Assembly (NCBI GenBank): GCA_033721915.1
Contig: JAWWAC010000012.1
Location: 1 to 64,000 of the forward strand
Direction of reading: 5' to 3'
DNA: 64,000 bases
Origin: REBR01 sp033721915
GTDB lineage: Bacteria; Pseudomonadota; Gammaproteobacteria; Pseudomonadales; Oleiphilaceae
The notes beneath the pieces are model-generated. The model did no database searches. It saw only the letters and a list, made by a program, of their open reading frames with translations, and had not been told where the DNA came from. Position 1 is the first letter of the stretch, and every line of letters begins with the position of its first letter. Shown here one piece after another: positions 35,596 through 44,050 of the stretch. Position numbers and translations under genes: made by a program.

Positions 35596-36090
35596 ATGAC
35601 CAATCCCTTACCCTATCGCCCCCACAACCATCACGCCTGCGTCAGCAGCGCCATGGAAGAAGCCCAGGCCCTGTGCCAGTCTTCCGGCACCCGACTGACA
35701 CGGCTGCGTGCACAGGTGCTGGAGCTGATCTGGCAGTCCCACCGGCCACTGGGGGCCTACGACATACTGGCGGTACTCAATGAGCAGGGTCGCAAGGCGG
35801 CACCGCCCACGGTCTACCGCACACTGGATTTTCTCCAGTCCATGGGGCTGGTGCACCGCATCGCCTCACTCAACGCCTTTATCGGCTGCACACAGCCCAG
35901 CCACAGCCACAGCGGCTACTTCCTGATCTGCGAGCACTGCCAGAATGTCCTTGAGCTGCCGGCGGACGGTATCCGCCAGGCCATTCACCGGGAAGCCGCC
36001 GAGCAGGCCTTCTCGGTACGTGAAAGCACGGTGGAAATCGCCGGCACCTGCCCGGCCTGCCGCCAGACTCAACCCAGCAAGAGCCCATGA
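35596..36090 (+). CDS. zur: Zinc uptake regulator Zur
   Basis: This 164-residue FUR-family repressor has a winged helix (LTRLRAQVLELIWQSHRPLG, APPTVYRTLDFL) and a dimerisation domain with the structural zinc site CEHC and CPAC. The His-rich HSHSGYFLICEH segment and the znuC-znuB neighbours identify it as the zinc-sensing member. An N-terminal His-containing stretch (HNHHAC) may add a metal ligand. It likely controls its own operon through the box at 35551. Confidence 0.92.
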   Translation: MTNPLPYRPHNHHACVSSAMEEAQALCQSSGTRLTRLRAQVLELIWQSHRPLGAYDILAVLNEQGRKAAPPTVYRTLDFLQSMGLVHRIASLNAFIGCTQPSHSHSGYFLICEHCQNVLELPADGIRQAIHREAAEQAFSVRESTVEIAGTCPACRQTQPSKSP

Positions 36091-36093
36091 TCC

Positions 36094-36852
36094 ATGAGTG
36101 ACCCGGTTATTGCCCTGGAAGACATCCACGTGGACTTTGGTGGACCGCCGGTGCTGCAGAATGTGTCACTGGCCCTCTACCCCAATGACATCATCACCGT
36201 CATCGGCCCCAATGGCGCCGGCAAGACCACGCTGGTCAAAGTGCTGCTGGGCATACAGCGCCCGGACAGTGGCCGTGTGCGGCGCAAGACCGGCCTGCGC
36301 ATCGGCTATGTGCCCCAGCGCATCGTGTTGCAGCCCACGCTGCCACTGACCGTGGAGCGCTTCCTGCGCCTGGGCAGCCGCCACCACCAGGCCATTCCCG
36401 AGACACTGGAGCGCACCGGTGTGGCACACCTGCGCAAGGCCTCCATCCATCACCTCTCCGGCGGGGAGATGCAACGGGTGCTGCTGGCCAGGGCATTGCT
36501 GCGCCGCCCCCACCTGCTGGTGCTGGACGAGCCGGCACAGGGGGTGGACATCAACGGCCAGGCCGCCCTCTACGAGCTGATACGGGATCTGCGGGTGGAT
36601 CTGGGCTGCGCCATCCTCATGGTCTCCCACGACCTCCACCTGGTGATGGCCTCCACCGACCAGGTGATCTGCCTCAACCGCCACATCTGCTGCCAGGGGC
36701 AGCCCGAGAGCATCGCCGCGGACCCGGCCTTCAACGACATGTTCGGCGACCGCCTGGCCCGCAGCGTGGCCGTCTACCACCACCATCACAACCACGACCA
36801 CGACCTGTACGGCGACCCGGTGGATGAACAGCAGCAGGGGTCCGGATCATGA
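36094..36852 (+). CDS. znuC: Zinc ABC transporter ATP-binding protein
   Basis: The 252-residue ATPase has Walker A GPNGAGKTT, signature LSGGEMQRV, Walker B LLVLDEPAQGVD and the switch His in MVSHDLH. The C-terminus carries a His-rich tail (YHHHHNHDHD at about 228-238), a usual mark of zinc transport ATPases. It starts 3 bases after zur and overlaps znuB by 4 bases. Confidence 0.94.
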   Translation: MSDPVIALEDIHVDFGGPPVLQNVSLALYPNDIITVIGPNGAGKTTLVKVLLGIQRPDSGRVRRKTGLRIGYVPQRIVLQPTLPLTVERFLRLGSRHHQAIPETLERTGVAHLRKASIHHLSGGEMQRVLLARALLRRPHLLVLDEPAQGVDINGQAALYELIRDLRVDLGCAILMVSHDLHLVMASTDQVICLNRHICCQGQPESIAADPAFNDMFGDRLARSVAVYHHHHNHDHDLYGDPVDEQQQGSGS

Positions 36853-37655
36853 TCGACGGGATTCTCGACGACTTTTTCTGGCGCGCACTGCTCGGCGGTC
36901 TGGGGGTGGCCATCATCGCCGGCCCACTGGGCTGCTTCGTGGTGTGGCGACGCATGGCCTATTTCGGCGACACACTGGCCCACTCGGCGCTGCTGGGTGT
37001 GGCACTGGGCACCCTGTTCCATGTGGACCTCAACCTCAGCATCGCACTGGTGTGCATTCTCCTGGCACTGGTTCTGGTGGCCCTGTCCCGACAGCAGACA
37101 CTGGCCAACGACACCCTGCTGGGCATTCTCTCCCACAGTTCACTGGCCATCGGACTGGTGGCACTGAGCCTGATGGGTGAAGTGCGCATTGACCTCTCCG
37201 GCTACCTCTTTGGCGACCTGCTGGCCATCAGCCGCGACGACCTGGCCTGGATCGCCGCCGGCGGTGCCCTGGTGCTGACACTGCTGACCGGCCTCTGGCG
37301 GGGCCTGCTGATGACCACCATCCATGAGGAGCTGGCACTGGTGGAGGGCTACTCGGTCACCTGGCTGCGACTGGCACTGATGCTGATGTTCTCACTGGTG
37401 ATTGCCGTGGCCATGAAGGTGGTGGGGGTGCTGCTGATCACCGCACTGCTGATTATCCCCGCCGCCACCGCCAGGCCACTGAGCCGCACCCCGGAGACCA
37501 TGGCCCTGGTGGCCTCACTGATGGGCATGGTGGCGGTGTCCGGTGGGCTGTCACTGTCCTGGTTCAGTGACAGCGCCGCCGGACCCTCGGTGGTCATCTG
37601 TGCCTTTGTCCTGTTCCTCTCCGTCTGGCTGCTTCGTGGCAAGGCGGCCCGCTGA
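36849..37655 (+). CDS. znuB: Zinc ABC transporter permease
   Basis: The 268-residue membrane protein has about eight helices and the family features: WRRMAYFGDTLAHSALLG near residue 35, GEVRIDLSGYLFGD and KVVGVLLITALLIIPAATARP. It pairs with ZnuC for high-affinity zinc import. Its ATG overlaps the znuC stop. The periplasmic binding protein gene znuA is not in this neighbourhood. Confidence 0.94.
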   Translation: MIDGILDDFFWRALLGGLGVAIIAGPLGCFVVWRRMAYFGDTLAHSALLGVALGTLFHVDLNLSIALVCILLALVLVALSRQQTLANDTLLGILSHSSLAIGLVALSLMGEVRIDLSGYLFGDLLAISRDDLAWIAAGGALVLTLLTGLWRGLLMTTIHEELALVEGYSVTWLRLALMLMFSLVIAVAMKVVGVLLITALLIIPAATARPLSRTPETMALVASLMGMVAVSGGLSLSWFSDSAAGPSVVICAFVLFLSVWLLRGKAAR

Positions 37656-37719
37656 TGTTCCTTGGTGGCGCGCCGTTAGTGAGCTACATTGAGTAGACAA
37701 TGGCACAGGGAGTGACAGC

Positions 37720-38388
37720 ATGGACACCACACCGCAACCCCTGAGCAGAACCCGTGAAATCGGCCTGACGCTGATTGTCACACTGCTCGGGCTGCTGATT
37801 ACCGTCAGTCTGTGGGTGGGCATCACCCGAGGTCATCCGGCACTGCCACTGGCCATACTGGTGGTGGGCATCCTCACCAGCGGGCTGCTGGGCGTGGCCA
37901 CACTGCTGATACTGCGCCATCACAACCGCCTGATCCATCTGCTCAGCCGCCTGCGTGCGGTGCAGGAGCGGGACCGCCAGACACTGCAGAACAAACAGAT
38001 CGAGAAAGAGGTGCTCAGCCGGGCCCTGGCGGACAGCGAACAGCGTACCCGGGATTACATCGCACTGGGGGACGGGTTTGCCTTCGAGCTGGACGAACAG
38101 GGGCTGATCGGTTTTATCTCCCCACAGATCCAGCACTGGTACCACCAGCCCGCCAGCACACTGGCCAGAGAGCCACTGAGTTCTCTGCTGCCGGAAAAGG
38201 AACACCCCCACCTGGAACAGGCCATGGCCCGCTGCCTGCGGGAAAGGACCAGCGAGCACCTGGACACCTGGCTGGTCACCGGTGACGGGCAGCAGATCCC
38301 CATCAGCCTGCGCTTCTGCCCGGTCTCGGACCGTCTCAACCAGTGCCTGGGCTTTCGCGGCCTTGGCTGGCCACGCCAGACCGGGTGA
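37720..38388 (+). CDS. Membrane-anchored PAS-domain protein without output domain
   Basis: The 222-residue protein has two N-terminal membrane helices (about 14-35 and 43-66), a short coiled linker (about 70-110), and a PAS-like domain (about 113-215: YIALGDGFAFELDEQGLIGFISP, then a WLVTGDGQQIPISLRF strand). The frame stops right after the PAS core with no kinase, cyclase or receptor domain. It could be a truncated sensor or a partner of another signalling protein. GGGAG precedes ATG 37720. It lies 64 bases after znuB and is probably separate from it. Confidence 0.7.
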   Translation: MDTTPQPLSRTREIGLTLIVTLLGLLITVSLWVGITRGHPALPLAILVVGILTSGLLGVATLLILRHHNRLIHLLSRLRAVQERDRQTLQNKQIEKEVLSRALADSEQRTRDYIALGDGFAFELDEQGLIGFISPQIQHWYHQPASTLAREPLSSLLPEKEHPHLEQAMARCLRERTSEHLDTWLVTGDGQQIPISLRFCPVSDRLNQCLGFRGLGWPRQTG

Positions 38389-38431
38389 CACCCTTGCCAC
38401 GGCATCATGGCCAGCCCCGGTGATGGCGGGG

Positions 38432-38463
38432 TGTTGATCTGCACCGCTGTGCCCTCATATTTA
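38432..38463 (+). promoter_or_regulatory. Possible heat-shock (sigma32-type) promoter for cbpA
   Basis: TGTTGATC at 38432-38439 and CCCTCATATTTA at 38452-38463 have 12-14 bases between them. This is the layout of sigma32 promoters (CTTGAA, then CCCCATnTA), though both boxes deviate. A chaperone gene starts 38 bases downstream. Confidence 0.33.
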
Positions 38464-38500
38464 TCAGCAGTCACTCACAGACAATCGCCAGAGGCTGCCC

Positions 38501-39469
38501 ATGGATTTCAAGGACTACTACAAGATACTCGGTGTCAGCGAAGACGCCGATGCCTCACAGATCAAGTCCGCCTACCGCAAGCTGGCCCGCAAATACCACC
38601 CGGACGTCAGCAAGGAGGAAAACGCCGAAGAGCGCTTCAAGGATGTGAGCGAAGCCTATGAGGTGCTCAAGGACAGCGAGAAACGCGCCGAATACGACCA
38701 GCTGCGCCGCTATGGCCAGAGCGGAGGGGACTTCCAGCCACCGCCGGGCTGGCGCTCCTCGGCGGACTTCTCCGGCGGTGGTTTCACAGGCGCCGGGGAG
38801 CAGGGCTTCAGTGACTTCTTTGAGTCCATCTTCGGCGCTGGTGGTTTCCAGCGCGGCCAGAGCCGGGCCGGCCCCGGCTTCCGCGGTGGACGTGGCTTCT
38901 CCGCCCGGGGCGAGGACATCCATAACCACCTGTCCATCTTCCTGGAAGAGGCCTACCAGGGCTGTGAGAAGACCCTGAAACTGCAGGTGCCCGAGCCCGG
39001 CCCCGGCGGTGGCCAGCGGGTGCGGGAGCGCAACCTCAAGGTCAAGGTGCCGGCGGGGGTGGAACATGGCAAACATATCCGCCTGCGCGGACAGGGCAAC
39101 CCCGGAGTGGGTGACGGTCCCCCCGGGGATCTGTTCCTGGAGATCCGCATCGCACCTCACCCCCACTTCAAACTGGACGGGCGCCACCTGCACCTGCTAC
39201 TGCCCGTGGCCCCCTGGGAGGCGGCACTGGGTGCCACTGTGGCCGTGCCCACACTGGGGGGCACCGTCAACCTCAAGGTGCCCGCCGGCAGCCGGCAGGG
39301 CAAGAAACTGAGACTCAAGGGCAAGGGCCTGCCCGGGAACCCGGCGGGGGACCAGATTGTCCAGTTGGAAGTGGCAATGCCGCCAAAACAGACCGAACGC
39401 AGTAAAGAGCTGTTCAGGGCCTTGTCCGAAGAGGTGCCGTTTAACCCGCGCGAACATCTGGGGGTATGA
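38501..39469 (+). CDS. cbpA: DnaJ-type co-chaperone CbpA
   Basis: The 322-residue protein has a J domain with His33-Pro-Asp35 and the KDYYKILGVSEDAD start. A Gly/Phe-rich segment (about 80-130) follows, then two C-terminal substrate-binding beta domains, without a zinc-finger region. This is the CbpA rather than DnaJ architecture. CbpA stimulates DnaK and in E. coli also binds curved DNA. The adjacent cbpM confirms the identity. Confidence 0.95.
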   Translation: MDFKDYYKILGVSEDADASQIKSAYRKLARKYHPDVSKEENAEERFKDVSEAYEVLKDSEKRAEYDQLRRYGQSGGDFQPPPGWRSSADFSGGGFTGAGEQGFSDFFESIFGAGGFQRGQSRAGPGFRGGRGFSARGEDIHNHLSIFLEEAYQGCEKTLKLQVPEPGPGGGQRVRERNLKVKVPAGVEHGKHIRLRGQGNPGVGDGPPGDLFLEIRIAPHPHFKLDGRHLHLLLPVAPWEAALGATVAVPTLGGTVNLKVPAGSRQGKKLRLKGKGLPGNPAGDQIVQLEVAMPPKQTERSKELFRALSEEVPFNPREHLGV

Positions 39470-39472
39470 ATC

Positions 39473-39781
39473 ATGGCCGTGGAACGCCTGACCGGAGAAA
39501 TCATTGATGAACAACTGCAACTGAGCCTGCACGATCTGTGCTGCGACGGGCGGGTATCGGCGGAGTTTGTACTGGAGCTGGTGGAGTACGGCGTGCTGCA
39601 GCCCCTCAGCGGCAGGGAGCCCAGGGAGTGGTCCTTCGCCGGTGAAGACCTGGTGCGGCTGCACAGGGCACTGCGACTGCAGCGGGATCTGCAGGTCAAC
39701 CTGCCGGGGCTGGCCCTGTCACTGGAACTGCTGGAGGAGCTTCAGGGGCTGCGCCGGCGCCTGGCGGACCTCAGCCCCTGA
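39473..39781 (+). CDS. cbpM: Chaperone modulator CbpM
   Basis: The 102-residue protein is a MerR-like helix-turn-helix type modulator: LSLHDLCCDGRVSAEFVLELVEYGVLQP, then WSFAGEDLVRLHRALRLQRDL. CbpM binds the J domain of CbpA and inhibits both its co-chaperone and DNA-binding activities. It starts 3 bases after cbpA. Its last 11 bases overlap the 3' end of the convergent patatin gene. Confidence 0.9.
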   Translation: MAVERLTGEIIDEQLQLSLHDLCCDGRVSAEFVLELVEYGVLQPLSGREPREWSFAGEDLVRLHRALRLQRDLQVNLPGLALSLELLEELQGLRRRLADLSP

Positions 39782-40859
39782 ACAGCGGCTCAACCCGGTG
39801 ACGGATGTCTCCGTTGTCCGCCAGCGCAAGGAATTCCTCCCCCAGCCGTTCGCTCTCGGCCATGGCCCTGCGCCAGGCCCGCTCCCGGGCCGGGTCATCC
39901 CCCTCATAGGTGACAAAGTCGTGGCGGTCCGGCAGCTTGCCACCCGGCAGCCGTGACAGGTAATGGGCCGATGGCGCCAGTATCAGCACATCCTGCAGCT
40001 GCTGGCGCTGACCACGGCGCCAGCGCCAGGGCTTGTCGAACCAGCCAGGCACCAGATGATCGGTGAAGTGGGGATAGAGCACCACTCCCTCGGTGCGGTA
40101 AGGCAGATCCAGGTGGTAATCCACCATGCCACCGTCACGAAAGCCCCGCCCCGCCACACCGTCAATGGACGGCACTGCGTTCATCACACCGGGAATGGAG
40201 CCGGAGGCCAGCAGCGCCTGCTGCAGGTTGGCCTCGCTGAGATGGGCATGGCGCCCCGGCATGTCCCGGTAGGGCCCCAGTGGCGGCGCCTGTCGCGGGT
40301 CGTGCAGCAACACCCGCTCGAAAAAGCCCCTCAGCCAGGGCCGGTGCAATGCGTTGGCCAGTATCACCCCGGACAGCCCCAGCATCAGGGGCACCGTGGC
40401 GTCCGACACCAGAAGCCCCTTGCTGCGGGCCACCACCAGCTGCAGGCGATAATGGGGGTTACAGAGAATCCGCGCCCCCTGACCCTCCAGCAGCTGATCG
40501 AGCATCAGGGCACACTTCTCCGTGACCTCGCCACGGCTCAGCCCACGCTGGAAGCGCTGCTGGGTGTACAGCTCACCCAGACGGCGCAGACCGGCCACCG
40601 GATCCGGCAGACAGGCACTGGCAAAACGCCAGCTGCCGATGGAGGAGCCGATCAGACTGCGGGTCTGTGGTGAGCGGGGCAGCCAGTCACCGAACAGCGC
40701 CAGGTCCAGGCCCTGTATGCCCAGCCCCTTGGGGCCACCGGCGGCGCCGGGGAGTATGGAGACATCGGAAGGGGTAAGGCCCTGCTCGCGGATACGGGCC
40801 AGTGCCCGGTCCCCGGCCAGCAGGGTCAATGCCGGTGTACGGTCATGGATCACCGCCAT
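39771..40859 (-). CDS. Patatin-like phospholipase
   Basis: The 362-residue protein has the patatin catalytic set: oxyanion loop GAAGGPKG (about 38-45), nucleophile Ser73 in GSSIGS and Asp242 in RDGGMVDY. A lipid acyl hydrolase acting on membrane or intracellular lipids is expected; the exact substrate is unknown. No signal peptide is seen, so it is probably cytoplasmic. GGGAG precedes ATG 40859 by 7 bases. It is 12 bases downstream of the alpha/beta hydrolase gene, so the two form a leftward pair. Confidence 0.85.
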   Translation of the reverse strand: MAVIHDRTPALTLLAGDRALARIREQGLTPSDVSILPGAAGGPKGLGIQGLDLALFGDWLPRSPQTRSLIGSSIGSWRFASACLPDPVAGLRRLGELYTQQRFQRGLSRGEVTEKCALMLDQLLEGQGARILCNPHYRLQLVVARSKGLLVSDATVPLMLGLSGVILANALHRPWLRGFFERVLLHDPRQAPPLGPYRDMPGRHAHLSEANLQQALLASGSIPGVMNAVPSIDGVAGRGFRDGGMVDYHLDLPYRTEGVVLYPHFTDHLVPGWFDKPWRWRRGQRQQLQDVLILAPSAHYLSRLPGGKLPDRHDFVTYEGDDPARERAWRRAMAESERLGEEFLALADNGDIRHRVEPLFRG

Positions 40860-40871
40860 GGAATGACTCCC

Positions 40872-41789
40872 TTAACGCCCTCTGCGAAAATCCTGGTAAT
40901 GGCGGCTGACCAGAGCCGGCGCCTCGAAATGGGGGTAATGGCCGATGCGGGCCAGTGGCACGATGTCCGGCCCGGGCACCAGCTCCCGGTAGCGCTCCTG
41001 CATGTCACGCCCGGAGACCGGATCCGCCTGGCCCCAGATCAGCCGCACCGGCTGCCTGGCGTTGCGCAGCGCCCCGGTCCAGCGGGGGCGGAACTCGCGG
41101 CGCTCCTCCATGTAATGAATCAGGCGGTGAATCACCCCCTGGCCATTGTTGTGGATCAGCAGCTGCCAGAAATCCTCCAGATCCTCGGCACTGGGCTGTG
41201 TGTCGGGGCCGAAAATCTTGCACAGACTGTGCTCAAAAAAGCCCCGGGTGAGGCTGCGGCTGACCAGGCCACCCAGGGGCCCCAGCAGCAGTTTCTGGAT
41301 CAGTATGGGCTTGTGCACCTCCGGGAAGAGGGCGCCGTTGAGCAGGCAGACACTGTCGATGCGAAACGGCAGTGTGCCCTCCTGCTCACGGGCCATCAGC
41401 TCCTGGGCCACACTGCTGCCGTAGTCGTGTGCCAGCAGGTGCACCCGTTCCACACCCAGCTTTTCCAGCCAGCCCTGCTGTATGTCCGCCTGTTCCATCA
41501 GGCTGTACTGGTAATCCATGGGCTTGTCGGAGAAACCCAGCCCCAGCATGTCACTGGCCAGCAGCCGGTAATCACGGCTGAGCTGCGGCCAGACCCGGTG
41601 CCAGTCCCAGGAGGCACTGGGGAAACCGTGAAGCAACAGCAACGGCTCACCCTGGCCTTCACTGCGGGTGAAAATGGCATGGCCATCGTAATTGATCCAC
41701 TGGCCCGAATCCTGCCAGTGTTTGAGATCGGCGGATTCACGACCATCGGGATGGCCAAAGGCGGAACGGGTGACGCTCTTTGCGGGCAT
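40872..41789 (-). CDS. Alpha/beta hydrolase with Asp nucleophile (epoxide hydrolase/dehalogenase-like)
   Basis: The 305-residue protein has the oxyanion motif LLLHGFPSASWDW and the nucleophile elbow LLAHDYGSS with Asp122, the pattern of epoxide hydrolases and haloalkane dehalogenases rather than serine esterases. GQADPVSG and IGHYPHFEAP supply the acid and catalytic His. A helical lid of about 90 residues separates them. Substrate unknown. ATG 41789 has AGGAG about 9 bases upstream; the frame extends 54 codons further upstream, but that part lacks the fold and overlaps the folE promoter region. Confidence 0.82.
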   Translation of the reverse strand: MPAKSVTRSAFGHPDGRESADLKHWQDSGQWINYDGHAIFTRSEGQGEPLLLLHGFPSASWDWHRVWPQLSRDYRLLASDMLGLGFSDKPMDYQYSLMEQADIQQGWLEKLGVERVHLLAHDYGSSVAQELMAREQEGTLPFRIDSVCLLNGALFPEVHKPILIQKLLLGPLGGLVSRSLTRGFFEHSLCKIFGPDTQPSAEDLEDFWQLLIHNNGQGVIHRLIHYMEERREFRPRWTGALRNARQPVRLIWGQADPVSGRDMQERYRELVPGPDIVPLARIGHYPHFEAPALVSRHYQDFRRGR

Positions 41790-41949
41790 GGATGTCAGGC
41801 TCCTGAACCGGACAGGTATGCAGCAGTCACTGGCCTGAAATGCCAGGGCCAGTTTGCCGGGGGGGATACCATAGCACGGCCATGGCAACGGGTCATGAGC
41901 CACGACTGTCATCCGTGGCAACTTATCCGCCGTATGCCTAGTCTCGGAC

Positions 41950-41977
41950 ATGACCTGATCCCTGTCACGCGTATAAT
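41950..41977 (+). promoter_or_regulatory. Sigma70 promoter candidate for folE
   Basis: ATGACC (41950-41955), a 16-base spacer and a perfect TATAAT (41972-41977) lie 66 bases before the folE start in the divergent gap. Confidence 0.55.
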
Positions 41978-42043
41978 GGCAACGGGCAGTGCAGTCCCAC
42001 CTGAATGACTGCTCCGGCTGAAATCACACCAAGAGATCACACC

Positions 42044-42610
42044 ATGAGCGACAAGCTGGACCGTATGGCCAACAACTTCCAGAACATTATCAGCGATCTG
42101 GGAGAAAACCCGGAGCGCGAAGGCCTGCAGGACACCCCCATGCGCGCCGCCAAGGCCATGGAGTTTCTCACCCATGGCTACGGTCAGGACCTGCAAACCA
42201 TCGTCAATGGCGCCGTGTTCGAGTCGTCCACGGACGAGATGGTGATGGTCAAGGACATCGAGCTGTATTCACTGTGCGAGCATCACCTTTTGCCTTTTAT
42301 CGGTAAATGCCATATCGCCTACCTGCCGGATGGCAAGGTGCTGGGCCTCTCCAAGCTGGCCCGCATCGTGGACATGTTTGCCCGCCGGCTGCAGATCCAG
42401 GAAAGCCTGACCCGCCAGATTGCCGATGCGGTGCTGGAGGCCACCGACGCCAAGGGGGTGGCCGTGGTCATCGAGGCCCAGCACATGTGCATGATGATGC
42501 GCGGCGTCGAGAAGCAGAACTCGGTAATGAATACCTCGGTCATGCTGGGTTCCTTCCGCCAGTCACAGGCCACCCGCATGGAATTTCTCACCCTGATCGG
42601 ACGGCGCTGA
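42044..42610 (+). CDS. folE: GTP cyclohydrolase I
   Basis: The 188-residue enzyme converts GTP to 7,8-dihydroneopterin triphosphate. Zinc ligands are visible as Cys78 and His81 (CEHH) and Cys149 (HMCMMMRG). Other marks are DTPMRAAKAMEFLTHGY and GLSKLARIVDMFARRLQ. ATG 42044 is used because homologues begin near here; 13 upstream codons are open but unlikely. With folX immediately downstream it probably feeds tetrahydromonapterin synthesis, as in pseudomonads, in addition to or instead of folate. Confidence 0.94.
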   Translation: MSDKLDRMANNFQNIISDLGENPEREGLQDTPMRAAKAMEFLTHGYGQDLQTIVNGAVFESSTDEMVMVKDIELYSLCEHHLLPFIGKCHIAYLPDGKVLGLSKLARIVDMFARRLQIQESLTRQIADAVLEATDAKGVAVVIEAQHMCMMMRGVEKQNSVMNTSVMLGSFRQSQATRMEFLTLIGRR

Positions 42611-42668
42611 CCGCCCGCCCGGTGTGCCGGCAGCCAAGAGCCCCCACCGCATAACAGGAGCCACCCCC

Positions 42669-43055
42669 ATGAGTGATGCCGCCATGAACGCCACCGCCTG
42701 TATAAGGGTCAAGAACCTGCGTCTGCGTACCTTTGTGGGCATCAAGGAAGAGGAAATCCTCAACCGCCAGGACGTGGTGATCAATATCGAGTTGCATTAC
42801 GACGCCAGTGCCGCCATAAACCGCAATGAGATCGAGGCGGCACTGAACTACCGCACCATCACCAAGAACGTCATCGCCCATGTGGAAAACAACCGCTTTG
42901 CGCTGCTCGAGCGCATGACCCACGAGGTACTGGCCATCGCCATGGAGCCCAGCGCCGTGCTGGACGCCCGGGTGGAGATCGACAAGCCCTTTGCCCTGCG
43001 CTATTCCGACTCCGTGTCCGTCACCCTCAGTGGCCAGCGCCACCGCACTCCCTGA
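42669..43055 (+). CDS. folX: Dihydroneopterin triphosphate 2'-epimerase
   Basis: The 128-residue protein matches E. coli FolX closely (IRVKNLRLRTFVGIKEEEILNRQDVVINIELHY, ALNYRTITKNVI, HVENNRFALLE, FALRYSDSVSVTLSGQR). It epimerises dihydroneopterin triphosphate to the monapterin form. The close FolX match separates it from the related aldolase FolB. AGGAG lies 8 bases before ATG 42669. Only 58 bases separate it from folE. The usual third gene, folM, is not adjacent. Confidence 0.92.
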   Translation: MSDAAMNATACIRVKNLRLRTFVGIKEEEILNRQDVVINIELHYDASAAINRNEIEAALNYRTITKNVIAHVENNRFALLERMTHEVLAIAMEPSAVLDARVEIDKPFALRYSDSVSVTLSGQRHRTP

Positions 43056-43086
43056 TACCCACCACCACAACAAGCCCCGACCTCAC

Positions 43087-43145
43087 TGGCAAAGTGCCTG
43101 TCCCGTGGCAAAGTGCCTGTCCCGGTGGATCGCGTGCCTGTCCCG
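43087..43145. repeat. Three tandem copies of a 19-20 bp repeat with core GTGCCTGTCCC
   Basis: Two exact copies of TGGCAAAGTGCCTGTCCCG run head to tail (43087-43105, 43106-43124). A third, degenerate copy (TGGATCGCGTGCCTGTCCCG) follows at 43126-43145. They sit in the gap after folX. The core resembles intergenic repeats found in other gammaproteobacteria near REP-type transposases, but no transposase is here. Confidence 0.8.
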
Positions 43146-43292
43146 GCCGATTCGGCGGGTTAAACGCAAGGTAATGTCATACTGGCGGCAGTTGCGCCAC
43201 AATGGAGTATCGCTTGAGTCACTCGCAGTGGCCCGCTCCTCTCAGGCTGGGTGGGCGGTGCTGACAGCTTCCTGAATCCGGACAGACTGGGC

Positions 43293-44000
43293 ATGGAATA
43301 CAGCAAGGACTACCTGATCAAGACCTTTGTCACCGGGCTGGTGCTACTGCTGCCCCTGTTGATTGTGGCGGTGGTGTTCGGCTGGGTGTTCAACCTCATT
43401 ACCACGGCACTGCAGCCGGCGACCAATCTGGTGGTGCGCTTTACCGGCATTCCCGAGCTGGCCAGTGACCTGCTGGTGATACTGGCGCTGCTGGCCGGCA
43501 TCTTCCTGATTGGCAGTGTCGCCAGAACCACCATGGGCAGCTGGCTGCAGCCACAGATCGATACCTATATGCAGCGTGTGGCACCGGGCTACCGCATGGT
43601 CCGTGAAATCGTCCAGCAGCTGTTCGGCGACCGGGACAGCTCCCCCTTTGCCCACGGCTCAGTGGCACTGGTACGGCTTTACGGGCCGGATGTGAACATC
43701 ACTGCCACCGGCATTGTCACCAGCCATCACGACAACGGCTACCGCACCGTGTTTGTGCCCACCGGCCCCAATCCCACCTCCGGGTTTATCTACCATGTGC
43801 ACCCCGAGCTGGTGGACATGCGCCCGGATATCCGGGTGGAGTCGGCGCTGCGCACCGTGATTGCCTGCGGCAACGGCGCCGGCCAGCTCTTCGGCACCTC
43901 CGTGGACCTGCAGGCCCATGGCAGCGGCACAGACAATGAGGGGGTCAGCAACGCGGGGACCATACCCCGTCCCGACAGGCCGCCCGACCACCGTCCCTGA
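43293..44000 (+). CDS. DUF502 family membrane protein
   Basis: The 235-residue protein has two membrane helices (about 10-32 and 56-78), followed by the DUF502 core: QRVAPGYRMVREIVQQLFGD, VALVRLYGP, TGIVTSHHDNGYRTVFVPTGPNPTSGFIYHV and a VESALRTVIACGNG stretch. Function is unknown; plant relatives (LCV-like/COV) are membrane proteins of cell patterning. ATG 43293 is used since the family begins just here; the ribosome site is weak. The C-terminal 25 residues are polar and likely disordered. Confidence 0.85.
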   Translation: MEYSKDYLIKTFVTGLVLLLPLLIVAVVFGWVFNLITTALQPATNLVVRFTGIPELASDLLVILALLAGIFLIGSVARTTMGSWLQPQIDTYMQRVAPGYRMVREIVQQLFGDRDSSPFAHGSVALVRLYGPDVNITATGIVTSHHDNGYRTVFVPTGPNPTSGFIYHVHPELVDMRPDIRVESALRTVIACGNGAGQLFGTSVDLQAHGSGTDNEGVSNAGTIPRPDRPPDHRP

Positions 44001-44050
44001 TACCCCATGAATCCATGCATCTGCCCTTTCATCATCACTGAGGTCAACCA

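Noticed and set aside
40872..41951. Longer hydrolase starting at 41951
   Set aside because: The extra 54 residues have no family similarity and would cross the folE promoter; a good ribosome site supports 41789.
43087..43145. CRISPR array
   Set aside because: The repeats are directly abutting without spacers, only three in number, and no cas gene is near.
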